From contig JABAKD010000001.1 in NCBI GenBank assembly GCA_012845835.1, forward strand, positions 14,571,382-14,635,381: a DNA stretch of 64,000 nucleotides, in the 5' to 3' direction. Of the stretch, positions 43,365-53,650 are shown one piece after another. The position numbers were made by a program, and so were the translations under genes. The stretch's first letter is position 1; the number at the start of each line of letters is the position of its first letter. Below the pieces are notes generated by a model. It made no database searches and was not told the origin of the DNA. It saw only the letters and a list, made by a program, of their open reading frames with translations. The stretch is from Undaria pinnatifida (Eukaryota; Sar; Phaeophyceae; Laminariales; Alariaceae).

Positions 43365-43692
43365 CTAGCCCACCCTGATGAGTCGCATATGCAGAAATAT
43401 GGGAGATTCGGAGAAACTCCTTTTCTACGAACTAGACCATAAGTCGAAGATGCGGCTCCTCAAAACCCACCCCCACACCTCTAACCGTCTGGCTATGGAG
43501 CCAGGGACACGCGAAGAAAAGCAGTTGAAAGAAATACGGACCCTACAACAAGGCAAAAGTCACCCATCAAAAACCTGCCGCGTGCCGCCGGCGTGGAGGG
43601 GGGGAGCAGAAAAGGTTCTAGAACCTGCCGCATGTCGCCGGTGTGGCGTGGGGGGGGCAGGAAAGGCTCTACGGCAAACCAACCACAGATGA
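43365..43692 (+). pseudogene. Copia leader and Gag N-terminus
   Basis: An ATG frame with MGDSEKLLFYELDHKSKMRL, then LKTHPHTSNRLAMEPGTREE, equal in pattern to the right copy at 10566-10733. Beyond about 43500 homology ends. The following GC-rich part has a local duplication (CCTGCCGC and GTGTGG blocks at 43575 and 43625) with G-runs. No pol and no second LTR, so a fragment. Confidence 0.6.
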
Positions 43693-43699
43693 GGAACTA

Positions 43700-45301
43700 T
43701 GGCGAGGCGAGCCCTCGTCGGTGTGGAGGGGAACACAGGCGCTAACACAAGGGAGAAGTCATGCGAAAAAACTCCCGCGGGCCATCGGCAAGGCGGGGGG
43801 TTAGACGAGGAAACAACAAACACCCGGGATGGAAGGTGGCAACACCTACAGTCCCGCGAGCGGGGGAGTGCGTAATGTTAAGGCCACGGGGGATCGCACA
43901 CGAATATTTGAGTAGGAGCTAGTATGGAGGCATTTCGCGTACATATAAAACCACCTGAAAATAGAGCAAGGCATCTGCGAACAAGATCCTTGTTTCAAAA
44001 ATTTAGAAAAAATGCAGCAAACATGAAATAATACAAAGCTTTTCAGGTGCTTTTAGCCCTTTTTTGGATTCCATAACTAACCACTCCTTTTCTGAGTGTC
44101 CCTCTCCTTTTCTCCTAAGCCCTTGGGGCTCACATTAACGAAGAGCACGGAAATCGTAATTAGATTTTTTATTTTGATTTTACTTAAAATACACAAAAAA
44201 AATCAACTTTGCTTCTCATCAAGGAACGGCGTAGTGCGTTCTAGAATTCCAAAAAACGCAAAAGGGTCAACGAACACCCGGCGACCGAGGCGAGCGATGG
44301 CTCGCGTCCTCCCCGGAGCGCCGCGGCTAGAGGCAGATTGTTTTGGCCGGCAGCGGCTTGGAGGCTATGGCTCTAGGCGTCTCTTGGATGGGCTGGCGCC
44401 ACCCCGCTGCCCGACACGGGCGGCAGCGACGGGGTTTTAGCTGTCAAATTTCTGAGCGAAGTCGTCATGTGGTAGTTAGTCGTGTAACTTTCGAAGTGCA
44501 GGGCAACGACGAACTGGGCGGTCTCGATTGTTTTCGAAGCGTTGCAGGCGGTCTACGCTGTGCTAAAGATCTTCGGAGGCCGCACTGCTCCACTGCGGCT
44601 GCTCCGGTGTTCCTACCTCTCGCAATGGTGGCTTTTCGCCTCTCAATGAGCCGACGACATGGTACCAATTCGCGTGGCCGGCTTCGGCTACATAAAACAT
44701 GCCATGTCTAGGTGGACAAACTCCCCAAATTGAAATTCGATTTTCGACTAAATTCGACCGAGAAGGTATTTTTTTACTTCTTTGTTGAATTTGATTTTTC
44801 GTACAAATTTTGAGAATGCCTGCTTGGTGATTCATTTTTTGACCGATCAGATGCAAATTCAACTCAATTCAAAAAATATATATTGAAATTCGATTTGGCA
44901 AGTTCCTCGTTGATTCGGGCCATTAAACCCCACATATTTTAGAGATATATCATTCGCCTGGTGAGCAGCAAGTTTTTGGTATAAAAACGTTTCTTCATCG
45001 GTGATGTACCCATTGTATTAGGCTCCCGCGCGTGGACTGAAATATTTCAGTGATTTCGGTAGCTTTTGGTGTTGCTGCTCGCAAGTTCGCACTCACGAAA
45101 ACATCTCGTGAGTCGATTCTGGCTGCCTACGACTGCTGGCTGGCGCACCCGACGTCGTCATATACCCCACCAGGAGCGTCCCTCAATTTCGCGGGCCGTG
45201 GTTGCTCGTGGAGAGCTGTAGCTGCCCGCTGGTGACGTGCACACGTTCTGTTGGAGGTCGTTTTTAGTCTCGTTTTTGAGTACCTCAAATTTTGACCACT
45301 G
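43700..45301. other. Unassigned region, possible exons
   Basis: GC-rich parts (43600-43870, 44280-44700) alternate with AT-rich ones. ORF 44343-44711 (plus) includes RVTFEVQGNDELGGLDCFRS, which looks protein-like, but I cannot define exon borders. GTGAGT at 45109 is a possible donor. Confidence 0.3.
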
Positions 45302-45386
45302 CAGGGCCTCAAAGGCGAGGTGTGGAGCTCTGCTGAGAACCAGAGGGACACCGATCTGAAGAGACTCACAGCATCTGTAGATTGAG
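45302..45386 (+). CDS. Candidate terminal exon
   Basis: After the acceptor-like CCACTGCAG (ends about 45304) the frame reads LKGEVWSSAENQRDTDLKRL, then TASVD and TGA. Short, polar and well balanced. The upstream exon is unknown. No family recognised. Confidence 0.25.
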
Positions 45387-45774
45387 ACATTTTTTCATGG
45401 GTTTCCGGATCTGTGTTCCACGAACCAGCCGAAGCTCTAAACGCAGCGTGCTAACCTAGCCATGTGTTTTACTGTTCCGATAAAACATATAGATGTTAGG
45501 GTTGCCGGGAAACCGGGGACCAGGGGACGCTTGGGTCCCTCCGTGCCCTTAACAGTACTTTCGACCATGTCGACTACCACTGCACCTTACTGTCTCCAGC
45601 ATGATGAACCCGCACCACACTAGGTCGTCTTTTTTTTCTGTTTTACTGCAAATAGTCTGGTGTGCTGGCTTGCATATTTTGTTTATATTCCGCGACGTGC
45701 GCATTGCAGTTGGCATTAGAATGGCCCAAACACCTTCACCTACATTGCAATGTGTGTCTCGGTCTCCTACCAGG

Positions 45775-45875
45775 TACGTAGTTTGTGACCACGGAGATCA
45801 TCTCTATAGAAGGCATCAGCACGGACACTGGTTGTGTTGGATGTACATGGGTGGAAATATCAGATGAAGAACACA
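45775..45875 (-). repeat. RepQ relative, reverse
   Basis: GACCACGGAGATCATCTCTA, CAGCACGGACACTGGTTGTG and TTGGATGT correspond to the complement of RepQ. A related longer segment is at 55080-55260. Confidence 0.6.
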
Positions 45876-46223
45876 CTTGGATGTTGATGGTTAAAAAGCG
45901 GAAGAACCGAAGAAATAATACATATGTTTCCAGTGTATATACCTGGTATCGTCGTAGTATAGGGGTCGCGAGAAACCTGCGCAGCAAGATATTCGGAACG
46001 ATCGTCATGTATCATCTTGTGTGCGTTGGTGAGCGGCCGTGGACGGACTCTTCAGGCAACTCGAAAGAGATCCACGTCTCCTACTGGTTGACGCCGTCAA
46101 AATGAAAATTTTGCGTGTACATATTGACCCCTTTGTAGCTCTCGCTTTTAACGGGAACTCGCGCTGGCGGATGGATATTTGCAAAAAAATGCCGTCAACT
46201 GTGTGTGTGCGTTGGTGGGAACT

Positions 46224-46391
46224 ATGAAAGTCTTGACCCGATCCAAAACAATTGCCTTGCTGTCATCGGGCGCCGGTGTGAGCGCGTTCCAAATTGGTAC
46301 AACTGATCTCTTCGGGAGATCCAGTCGTCGCGCGGGGCACGCAGCACCCATCAAAAACCGGGTACGGGGTCGGACATTGCAGGCTCGCTAA
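46224..46391 (+). CDS. Putative plastid-targeting presequence ORF
   Basis: 55 residues from an ATG: MKVLTRSKTIALLSSGAGVS, then AFQIGTTDLFGRSSRRAGHA. The N-terminus has two or three basic residues, a hydrophobic stretch (residues 10-21) and a V-S-A|F site, matching the ASAF-type signal peptidase site with Phe at +1 that marks plastid proteins of algae with secondary red plastids. The following 30 residues are rich in Ser, Arg, Gly and Ala and lack acidic residues after position 28, as in a transit peptide. It ends at TAA after 55 codons, or splices at CGG|GTACGG (46361/46362). It is therefore likely a first exon or a relic; the mature protein is not seen. Two of its three diagnostic traits could arise by chance in so short an ORF. 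Confidence 0.5.
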   Translation: MKVLTRSKTIALLSSGAGVSAFQIGTTDLFGRSSRRAGHAAPIKNRVRGRTLQAR

Positions 46392-47125
46392 GGAAAATTA
46401 GCTACTCACTTCGCTCGAAATAACCATGACTTTCGAGTAACAAAAAGAAGACGGCGTGATGTACTTTCCTCGCGTTTGTGATACTATTATTGTAGTATTA
46501 CATGTATATATACCAGGTGCCATGGACTCACTTACAATATATTAGTGTCGGTGCATTCGGAAGCCGCCCTCGGCGGTTTTTTTGGCCTCTCAGCCTACTC
46601 TCAGTTTGTAATTGCCGACGAGAAATTAATTTTTCGGGGCCGATAGCTAAACCATTGTGTTTTTTCCATTTTTTTTTTTCCTTCTGTCTTTTCTTTTTCT
46701 TTTTTTGATCCTGAGTCTTCTGCGCATACCACGAGATGAAGCCACAAACCAAGCTCCGATCGCCTTAGTAGTACTACTACTGCAGCTGTTGTGGAATACA
46801 CGTATTGCAAACACAACAGAACAGCCTGCAGTCGGCCCTGCATAGAGCAGCATAGTACATATGTACAGCAGTACGTTCGTGTCGACCAGACAGCAGAGTG
46901 CGACGACGCAAGCCATTAGACAAGCGCATTTGTTTCGCCTAGAGACACCATGTATGTGCATACTGTATTTTTGGTTTTACTCATTCCTCTGTGTTATTAC
47001 TACGAGTCGCATTACTCTTTGAATATTGCGTAATAAGATAGCCACCAACAACTAATTAGGCATTTTCCCAGGTACCGCTGACACTCAGCCCTGTGGCGGA
47101 CCGCCGTCTAGACTCTGCACATTTT
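46392..47125. other. No exon recognised
   Basis: A T-rich tract (46640-46708) could serve as an intron pyrimidine tract. Continuation of the presequence ORF was not found. Confidence 0.35.
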
Positions 47126-47127
47126 TC

Positions 47128-47400
47128 TGTAATATTATAAAAATAAAAAGACACTCCAGCTGTGAGATCGAATATTTGTCGAAACTCATCTTTGCAAGCT
47201 GTGTGTGATACTCCGATCGCGCGCATCACGGGTTGGGTGTCCTCTTTAAGGATATAGGTCGGCGACTCCCCTTGCAACTGCAGTGTAGCTATCAGGGTCA
47301 ACAGGGTGATGTTAGTCGGTCTGTGCGCGGAAACTATAAAACCCGTTTCTGCGGGGGGCAAAATCTGACAGCTGTGGAAGGAAATGCATCAGTTTATCAA
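47128..47400 (+). repeat. RepP copy, forward
   Basis: ACACTCCAGCTGTGAGATCG, CTCATCTTTGCAAGCTGTGT, GATACTCCGATCGCGCGCAT, GGATATAGGTCGGCGACTCC, CAGGGTCAACAGGGTGATG and AAACTATAAAACCCGTTTCT: all blocks in order. Confidence 0.85.
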
Positions 47401-47548
47401 GTGAATCCTGTAAGTCGAATAACCGGTGAGGGGAGGGCGAAGTTTAATATGGAACATAATAAGGTGTGACTGGCGTGACCAAAAACAGCCTTCTCTTTGC
47501 TGCCACTTCAAACACATCACATGTCCCACACCGCTGAGGTGTGTTTTA

Positions 47549-48338
47549 GGCCATTTCTTATACAGTCGGATTTGTCAGTCGAAAACGGTCTATTCCGACT
47601 GAAGCCCAAATCGAGCTTTCTTACACAGTCGAAAAAGGACTTTTTCGACTCAACTTTTTTCGACTGAGAATTCCGACTGGCATATCCAGTCGAAAAACTC
47701 AACTTGTTCGACTGGATCCTCCAGTCGAAAAACTCAGTCAAAAAAAATTTACACGTGTTTTTGAACCGATCGCGTCGCTCCTCCCACCACCAAACACACA
47801 CCCACACGGCCACACGGCCACACACCCATACCAGGTACCACACTGCAGTATCATACAAGGCGCTGACGCTGGCTTGGCTATTCCTGCTGTTGCTTCTCGC
47901 AGCAAGTCAGCGTGGCGCATTCCTAGTTCCGCTCGCCAGCAGCGTGTATCACACGACGGCAGCAGCGCGCGGTCTCGATCCCATGCTGCCAACAACGGCT
48001 GCGCCTGCTGTAGCCTTGGCGGGTCTCGGCTGAGTGCAACTCCACGAACGTAGCTTTGGCGGCTTTCGGCTAAGTAAGCCCAAAGCCACCAACTCGCTGG
48101 GACGAAGGTTCGTGGAGCCGTTGCTCGCGGAGAAAGCGCGAAGCACAGAGCTGCCAACCGATTTCGCCTGCTGTACAGCAGTACTCCCCCACACCAACCG
48201 CCTCTAGGAAGAGCACAAAAACTATAAAATCGACTCGACTGACGATAAGAAGAAGGACCAGAAGAATCCAGTCGAAAAAAAGTCCAGTCGAAAAGAGCCG
48301 TTTTCGACTGGAGGAATCCGACTGTATAAGAAATGGCC
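47549..48338. mobile_element. Non-autonomous Harbinger/PIF-like DNA transposon
   Basis: 790 bp bounded by terminal inverted repeats of about 42 bp. The first 24 bases, GGCCATTTCTTATACAGTCG plus GATT, are identical at both ends. A TTA triplet flanks each side (47546-47548, 48339-48341). A TTA target duplication with GGC...GCC ends is characteristic of PIF/Harbinger. The CAGTCGAAAA motif repeats in direct and inverted form at 47575-47745 and 48270-48310, as subterminal transposase sites do. No transposase is encoded. The interior carries the ORF at 47704-48033. Confidence 0.8.
47704..48033 (+). CDS. Signal-peptide-like ORF inside the Harbinger-like element
   Basis: 110 codons, the first part within the subterminal repeats and unlikely to be coding. 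After an acceptor-like CACTGCAG (ends 47848) the frame reads SYKALTLAWLFLLLLLAASQ, then RGAFLVPLASSVYHTTAAAR, and ends at TGA (48031-48033). This is a hydrophobic signal core followed by G-A-F-L-V-P and a Ser/Ala/Thr/Arg segment without acidic residues, similar to ASAFAP-type plastid presequences. It may be a host exon captured by the element. There is no Met directly before the core, so it would need an upstream exon. Confidence 0.35.
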   Translation: MFDWILQSKNSVKKNLHVFLNRSRRSSHHQTHTHTATRPHTHTRYHTAVSYKALTLAWLFLLLLLAASQRGAFLVPLASSVYHTTAAARGLDPMLPTTAAPAVALAGLG

Positions 48339-48369
48339 TTATCGAACTGTTTTTTTCACCCATCGCCAC

Positions 48370-48445
48370 CCAGCAAACTTATTAGTCGTGTCCGTGCCGA
48401 TTCACCATCTTAGAGAGAGACGAAGGCTCTTTAGTCACAAATTTT
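48370..48445 (+). repeat. RepQ fragment
   Basis: TTAGTCGTGTCCGTGCCGAT, TCACCATCTTAGAGAGAGAC and TTTAGTCACAAA fit the RepQ core. Confidence 0.5.
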
Positions 48446-48830
48446 AAGACCGACATATGCATTGCCAGTACTCAAAAGCAAAAGACCAGGCGCATGCGGT
48501 ATACTCATGCACGACGTGGCTTCCTGGCTGCTTTCCTGGAGCATGGCGGCGGGACTCTCTGACACTATGAAAGCCACCAGTTTGCACCGAAAATGGACCT
48601 CTGTCCGCTCCATGTAGATACCATGATGTTCACATGATAAGTTGTATTTTTCCTTCCTGAGCGAGCGTAGCCGGCTGCGAATGCCGGCCACAGAGCGAAT
48701 CGCCTTGTGGGTATAGCTACAAATAACTTTGAAATTGTATTGACAGCAGTGCGGTGACCCCTCTAGAACGGCACTCACGTTTGGCCTAACTACTTGGCAT
48801 TGGTGTAGGATCATTTTGAAGTTGCGAATG
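48446..48830 (-). other. Unassigned ORF region
   Basis: 127-codon minus frame (48431-48814) reading SVAGIRSRLRSLRKEKYNLS and AAMLQESSQEATSCMS. No family recognised. It overlaps RepQ at its end. Confidence 0.25.
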
Positions 48831-48899
48831 GGTTAAAAAAATGGTATCGACTCCGCTGAAGTATTGCCGACGTATCTTATGCACGGAATTACTATATAA

Positions 48900-49027
48900 A
48901 AATCAAAAATACACTTCAGCTGTGACATCGAAGATTTCGTTGGAACCCATCTTTGCAAGCTGTGTGTGATACTCCGATCGCGCGTATTACTGGTTTGTGT
49001 CCTCTTTAAGGATATAAGTCGGCGACT
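48900..49027 (+). repeat. RepP copy, forward, left half
   Basis: ACACTTCAGCTGTGACATCG to GGATATAAGTCGGCGACT. Interrupted by an LTR and Ret3; resumes at 49551. Confidence 0.8.
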
Positions 49028-49270
49028 TGTGAAGGTACGGCCTTGAAAGGCCGGCATTTACGTGATTTGGATACGTTTTCGTATGATAGGATGGCGTTTT
49101 ATATTCGCGGTAGTCAGGAGACGGAGAGACTCATGCCTCTCGTTTCAGTTATCATCCTCTGGTGGAAATAGTTCAAGCTGCTTCTCTCCCGCTTTGGGCT
49201 ACAAAAGTGAGTAACACCGAGGACATGCCCACTTGGTCGACCTCTGTGCCTCACCCTTATTTCTCTAACA
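49028..49270 (-). mobile_element. Solo LTR, diverged member of the copia LTR family
   Basis: 243 bp in reverse orientation: TGTGAAGGTACGGCCTTGAA at the left, CGTTTTATATTCGCGG in the middle, and GAGGACATGCCCACTTGGTC to CTAACA at the right. Same order of blocks as the LTRs at 6329, 10734 and 43093, with more change. Sits inside RepP, so it is younger than that RepP copy. Confidence 0.7.
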
Positions 49271-49550
49271 AATGGCGTCGTCGGCAGATCATGTTTTTTT
49301 TTCGTCGTGGGTTTGAATCGCACCTACCAACAATAAACAATCACGACTTTCCCCATGTCCAACTTGAAAGTACTCCCACGGTATACTCAAGACATGAATC
49401 TGCTTGGACATTGACACGTTTGCCTGTAGATCCGGCCGACCTGCTATCTCGCCGTTTTTAGGGGGGAATTGTTGTAAGGCTTAGTTTGGGTATGCCATTG
49501 GTCAACCTTTTGCAAGTGGTCAAACGGACTAATACCCCTCTAATTCCCTA
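49271..49550 (+). mobile_element. Ret3, tRNA-like SINE copy
   Basis: Head AATGGCGTCGTCGGCAGATC, B-box-like GTGGGTTTGAATCGCAC, body GACTTTCCCCATGTCCAACT and ATCCGGCCGACCTGCTATCT, tail CAAGTGGTCAAACGGACTAA. Directly adjoins the solo LTR. GACT occurs at both outer borders (49024-49027 and about 49553). Confidence 0.6.
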
Positions 49551-49700
49551 GCAGACTCTCCTTAGAACTACAATGTAGCTTGTTCTAGGGTCAACAGGGT
49601 GACGTTAATCGATCTGTGCGCGGAAACGATAAAACCCGTTTTTGAGGGGGACAAAATCTGATGGCTGTGGAAGGAACGCATCAAATTATATGCTGATAAT
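49551..49700 (+). repeat. RepP copy, right half
   Basis: ACTCTCCTTAGAACTACAAT, GGGTCAACAGGGTGACGTTA and CGATAAAACCCGTTTTTGAG continue the left half at 48900-49027. Confidence 0.75.
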
Positions 49701-49734
49701 ATCCACGCACATGATTATCGGTTGATCGTCAGCA

Positions 49735-49815
49735 CCAATCCATTTTCAGTAACCGCAGTAGTAGTAGTAGAAGCAGTCGCAGTAGTCGTAGCAGTATTGT
49801 CAAGAGTAGCAGCAA
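49735..49815 (+). repeat. Imperfect trinucleotide microsatellite (GTA/GCA)
   Basis: Runs of GTAGTAGTAG, GCAGTAGTCG and similar. Confidence 0.8.
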
Positions 49816-49859
49816 CATATAGTCTAATTACTGCGTACGTACTTCATATTATAGCAAAC

Positions 49860-49955
49860 TGTTATGTTCACCGATCGACATCCAGCGCACCCAGTATCCG
49901 TGCCGACGACTCATCCTCATAAGCGAAAACAAGCTCTGCGGCCACAAGCTACAAA
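49860..49955 (+). repeat. RepQ copy
   Basis: GATCGACATCCAGCGCACCC, AGTATCCGTGCCGACGAC and AAGCTCTGCGGCCACAAG. The plus ORF at 49864-50430 (188 codons) begins inside this repeat, so I do not call it a gene. Confidence 0.7.
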
Positions 49956-50634
49956 ACAGAGGTGTACCTCGCAAAAAACAGCAGTACAAGGATTTGATCA
50001 TGCACTACTGTCAAACGTATTGAACACGAGGAAGAGGGACAACATACATACACAAACAAGCCAGCGCACCAGCCAACATGCGGGGGAGAAGGGCGAAAAT
50101 GCTTCTTGTGTTCTTATTTCCCTCTTCAATCAGCACTATTACTCTCCAGCTCAACCCGTAAGAGGTTTTACCCTCAGCCACCTTCCGAGCGAGCCGTGGT
50201 CACAGGTGTGTTCCCTTCTCCCCCCCGGTACATGCCTTCATTTATATCGCGCATACAATACGAGGGTTCAGTCCATTCCCACTTTTCATTTTTGTATGCT
50301 CGTCGATTACCAACCAAATTTGCTCACTCGTGCTCTCGCGCTTTCCGTTCGTCAAATTTTGCGCGAGAACAAAACCCTCCGGGCAAGAGTATGCACCTGG
50401 GGAGACTTCAAGCCACGACCGTGGCATTAGTAGGGGCGATATTCGCATACTACTGAAGTACTATTCCACCATCGGGGACGCCGACTGCATAATACCAATA
50501 ATATGAACATTCTAAAACGCAAATTCTTGAGAGAGCACAGCAAAGCAGAGCCGTGTCCGTGCTCGGACCAGCGGTAGGGCGAGAACGCCATTCGGACCAC
50601 CGCCATCATCAACTACAGCAGAAGTGGTGAGCGC

Positions 50635-50795
50635 CAGCTGAGAATATCGGCACCCTAGCGGCAACCGGCACTAATCTGCATAATGCCAGTACTGGCCGCT
50701 TCCATTCGTGCCAAGCAGTTTCACAGGTAGCGGGCAACCGGCACTACTCAACCGGCACCATAGAGGGACATCTACTGCTGCACTGCAACCGATAG
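50635..50795 (+). repeat. Dispersed repeat RepX, copy 2
   Basis: GCCAGTACTGGCCGCTTCC, GTGCCAAGCAGTTTCACAGG, CAACCGGCACTACTCAACC and TAGAGGGACATC, matching 23640-23930. Confidence 0.6.
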
Positions 50796-50839
50796 GCGAT
50801 ATCGGTAAGAAAAAATGTATCTTTTCATACATACATCCG

Positions 50840-50990
50840 AAGCAATTCGATGCGAGTCGACGAGGGAAGAACGGGCTGAATTAAGTTTTCTCGCGATAAA
50901 AATGAAGGCAGGCTCTTCTCTGCCCCTAGGGAAGGAGAAAGAGAGAGAAAAGTGCGAAGATAGATGGGATGAGGGGAAAAAAAAAATGCA
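50840..50990 (+). mobile_element. Ret2 SINE-like body, partial
   Basis: GCAATTCGATGCGAGTCGAC, TCTCGCGATAAAAATGAAGG and a GATGAGGGGAAAAAAAAA end. Shared with 52180, 61545, 61888 and 63150. Confidence 0.6.
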
Positions 50991-51059
50991 GGTACCACAG
51001 GGAACGTACTACTGGTACAACAACAGTATTCTGGTATGATGTTCATATTGATACGTATG

Positions 51060-51200
51060 TGTGTTGTCTCCACATTAAACCGTTATTTCTACCAACGACA
51101 TCATTGATTCAGTACACTCAGTGGCCGTGCTGATTCTTCAACCTAGAGAGATATGAGTGTTGTGGTCACAGACTGCTGTGTAAGACAGAGTGAACCAAAA
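51060..51200 (+). repeat. RepQ copy
   Basis: TCTCCACATTAAACCGTTAT, CAGTACACTCAGTGGCCGTG and AGAGAGATATGAG. Confidence 0.7.
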
Positions 51201-51314
51201 ACAATCTCAACCACAATCAAGGTGAAGCAAGTAATATGTTAGCGTATCCGGTACGAGTCCTATCCCCGGGGGTACATGCCTTCGTTTCTAATGGCTGGGT
51301 TCAGCCGTCCCAGT

Positions 51315-51415
51315 ATGTGTTGCCTTCGCATTAAACAATTATGATTACCCAACGACATTAGTACACCCAGTGTCCGTGCTGATTCATCCTAGAGAGATAC
51401 AAACTATGTGCTCAC
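51315..51415 (+). repeat. RepQ copy
   Basis: TTCGCATTAAACAATTATGA, TTAGTACACCCAGTGTCCGT and GAGAGATACAAACTATGTG. Confidence 0.7.
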
Positions 51416-51477
51416 AGGACTGTATGTACCGGTAAAATTTTAGGCCAGGAATTTGCGCGACAAACCCAGAAATCAAA

Positions 51478-51600
51478 AGTTGCTGTTGCTGTTGTTGTTG
51501 TTGTTGTTGCTGTTGTTGTTGTTGTAAGTGGTGGTGGTGGCGGTGGTGGTGGTGTTGGTGGTGGTGGTGGTGGTGGTGGTGGTGGTCGTGGTGGTGGTAT
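51478..51600 (+). repeat. (TTG)n and (GGT)n microsatellites
   Basis: TGT/TGC repeats (about 51483-51525) followed by GGT repeats (about 51528-51598). Confidence 0.95.
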
Positions 51601-51844
51601 CGCGGTCCCCCACGGAATCAAGTTGGCTTGGCGGCTAGCCGTGTGGGTGTCTGTCTTCTTTTTGCACGCCCGTCAAGTTAAAGTATAATTCTACCAGGTG
51701 CTACCTAAGTATACCATGGATACCATACGAAAAGCTTCTATTAATGCTGACATTTCATAAAAACTACCACGAAGTGATCGTAGCCGGTCGTTCCCCCGGC
51801 CGTCTAGTGTTTTTGTGTTTGTGTTTGTGTACGTGCGTGTTATC

Positions 51845-51965
51845 ACATTAAACTGATACTTCCACTCATCTACATTCAACACAACCAGTATCCGTGTTCA
51901 TGCCTCTTATGATAGGGAGACGAGCTCTGTGGTCACAAACTACGAGACAGAGATACACGTTGCCA
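51845..51965 (+). repeat. RepQ copy
   Basis: CACATTAAACTGATACTTCC, CAACACAACCAGTATCCGTG and ACGAGCTCTGTGGTCACAAA. Confidence 0.75.
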
Positions 51966-52179
51966 AGACCGCAAGCAAGGTGATTTGGCCGTGCAACGCC
52001 AACCGCAACGAGCATGCGTGTAAAAAAAAAGTGCGAGCCAGCACATCAGACTATTTGGAGCAAAAATAAAAAAATGAATAAGAACGAAATGGTTGCCCTC
52101 GAAACCTACTCAAAAGCCGAAGTTATTGTTTCGAGCCATGCCATCGGGTTCTTTATTTTTGACCAAATTGACTGCGGAG

Positions 52180-52375
52180 AGCGCCTGGTGTGTTTACGCA
52201 ATTTCGACGCGAGTCGGCAACGGAAAAAAGTGTTGCATCCTTCTCGCGCTAAAAGAAAAGCACGTACCGTAGCGGAGGTGGGGAGAAAATCCTGCTTGGT
52301 GACCCCGGATCTGAGTTCCATGTGAAGAAAATAGGTGGGACGACCAAAAAAAAACAAAAAAACAACAACAACAAC
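52180..52375 (+). mobile_element. Ret2 SINE-like body
   Basis: GAGCGCCTGG, TTTCGACGCGAGTCGGCAAC, CACGTACCGTAGCGGAGGTG, TGACCCCGGATCTGAGTTCC and a GACGACC/A-rich end running into an (AAC)n tract. Confidence 0.65.
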
Positions 52376-52739
52376 AACAACAACAAATATTTTCTTATTT
52401 CAACCATCAACGTTCGTCTGTGGTACGTTAGATAGATTACCATCTGTCTATGTAGATATCCGTCGCTCTTTCTTTCCCACCTCCCTCTTCTGCTTCTCTA
52501 CAAAAAATATAGCCCGTCGCGGTGTATAAGCCATGCACACATAACTAATATAGTACTACTGCTGTAGTAGTGTACCGATACACCTGATACCAGGTCCCAA
52601 CCCGATCATAAAAGCCGAAGCCTTAACCTAGCCCGAAACACACAGAGAGTGGGATCAGCGTGTGCAACACAAAATGCTTCGGTTCGAGGTGCATGGCTTA
52701 TCTACACCCAGCGGATATACCTGTGATGTTTTCAGTTTT

Positions 52740-52945
52740 GCGCTCTCTCTTTGCCGCGTGCGCTTTCTCTCCCTCTCTTTCTCGTTTTCAATCTGTCGCG
52801 TGCGCACTTTCTCCCTCGCTTTCTCGTTTTTTTTTCTTTCTCTGTCCGTGTCTTTCCGCGCCCCACCTCCTCTCTCTTTTTCTGCCTGCCTCTCCTTCTC
52901 TTTATTTCTGTCTCTTTCTCCTTCTCTCTCTTGTTATCTCTCTCT
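52740..52945 (+). repeat. Pyrimidine-rich microsatellite (TCTCTTTC)n
   Basis: About 200 bases of CT-rich repeats with two longer related units (CGCGTGCGC followed by TTTCTC, near 52756 and 52797). Gives Ser/Phe/Leu-rich spurious ORFs. Confidence 0.9.
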
Positions 52946-52949
52946 TTCT

Positions 52950-53595
52950 CGACGACGTCTTATTCAGGTTCTAACGGCCAACAAAAATAGCAGCACCGAC
53001 CACACGCAACGACACAACACGCCGCCCACAAACCACCACCAGTGCACGCTATCGGCCTAGTGTAGTACTTCGGCGCAGCGTTCCTGAAGGCAACTATGCT
53101 AAAAGCGCTGTACGTCAAAAAGACAAAATATCCGCTCCGTATAATTATTGTCATAGCCCATCTGCGTTATGCGCAACGCAGTTCATTCATGAGCACTCTT
53201 TCCGGCCATATCCATCCAGCACCAGGTCCTGTTGCTTAGGCGGATCTTCTCTATGTTTGAAGCATTTTGTTTTCCTCGTTTTAGTAGTCTAGACTATATA
53301 CCGAGCTTGTACACGTCTCTCAAAAAAGAAGACCCAGTCGTGCACAGGGTGTGATCACAGGGTGTGACAGGTGTCAACGGATAGAGAGAGCGGCGTAAGG
53401 CGTAGACCACACAAACACACAAAAATAACCACAGTCGCTTGAACATCTCTCTCCACGATGAAGGCTTGCGACACGAACAAACACAAACAACCGCAGCAGA
53501 GCTTGTGTGTCTCTCTCCCCGACAAAAACATAGCACGGATACTACAGCAGTAGTAGTAGGTGTACTAGACGCCTATGGGTACACATAAAGAACCA
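52950..53595. other. No gene recognised
   Basis: No supported feature. Confidence 0.35.
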
Positions 53596-53604
53596 CAAGC
53601 ATAC

Positions 53605-53650
53605 ACAATAGAGGGTGGGCACAGGATGTGCTGGATGTCGATGGCTAGCA
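53605..53650 (-). repeat. RepQ fragment, reverse
   Basis: GGTGGGCACAGGATGTGCTG and GATGTCGATGG, the complement of the RepQ core. Confidence 0.55.

Noticed and set aside
49864-50430. 188-codon plus-strand ORF
   Set aside because: Its start lies in a RepQ copy, and no part shows a recognisable domain.
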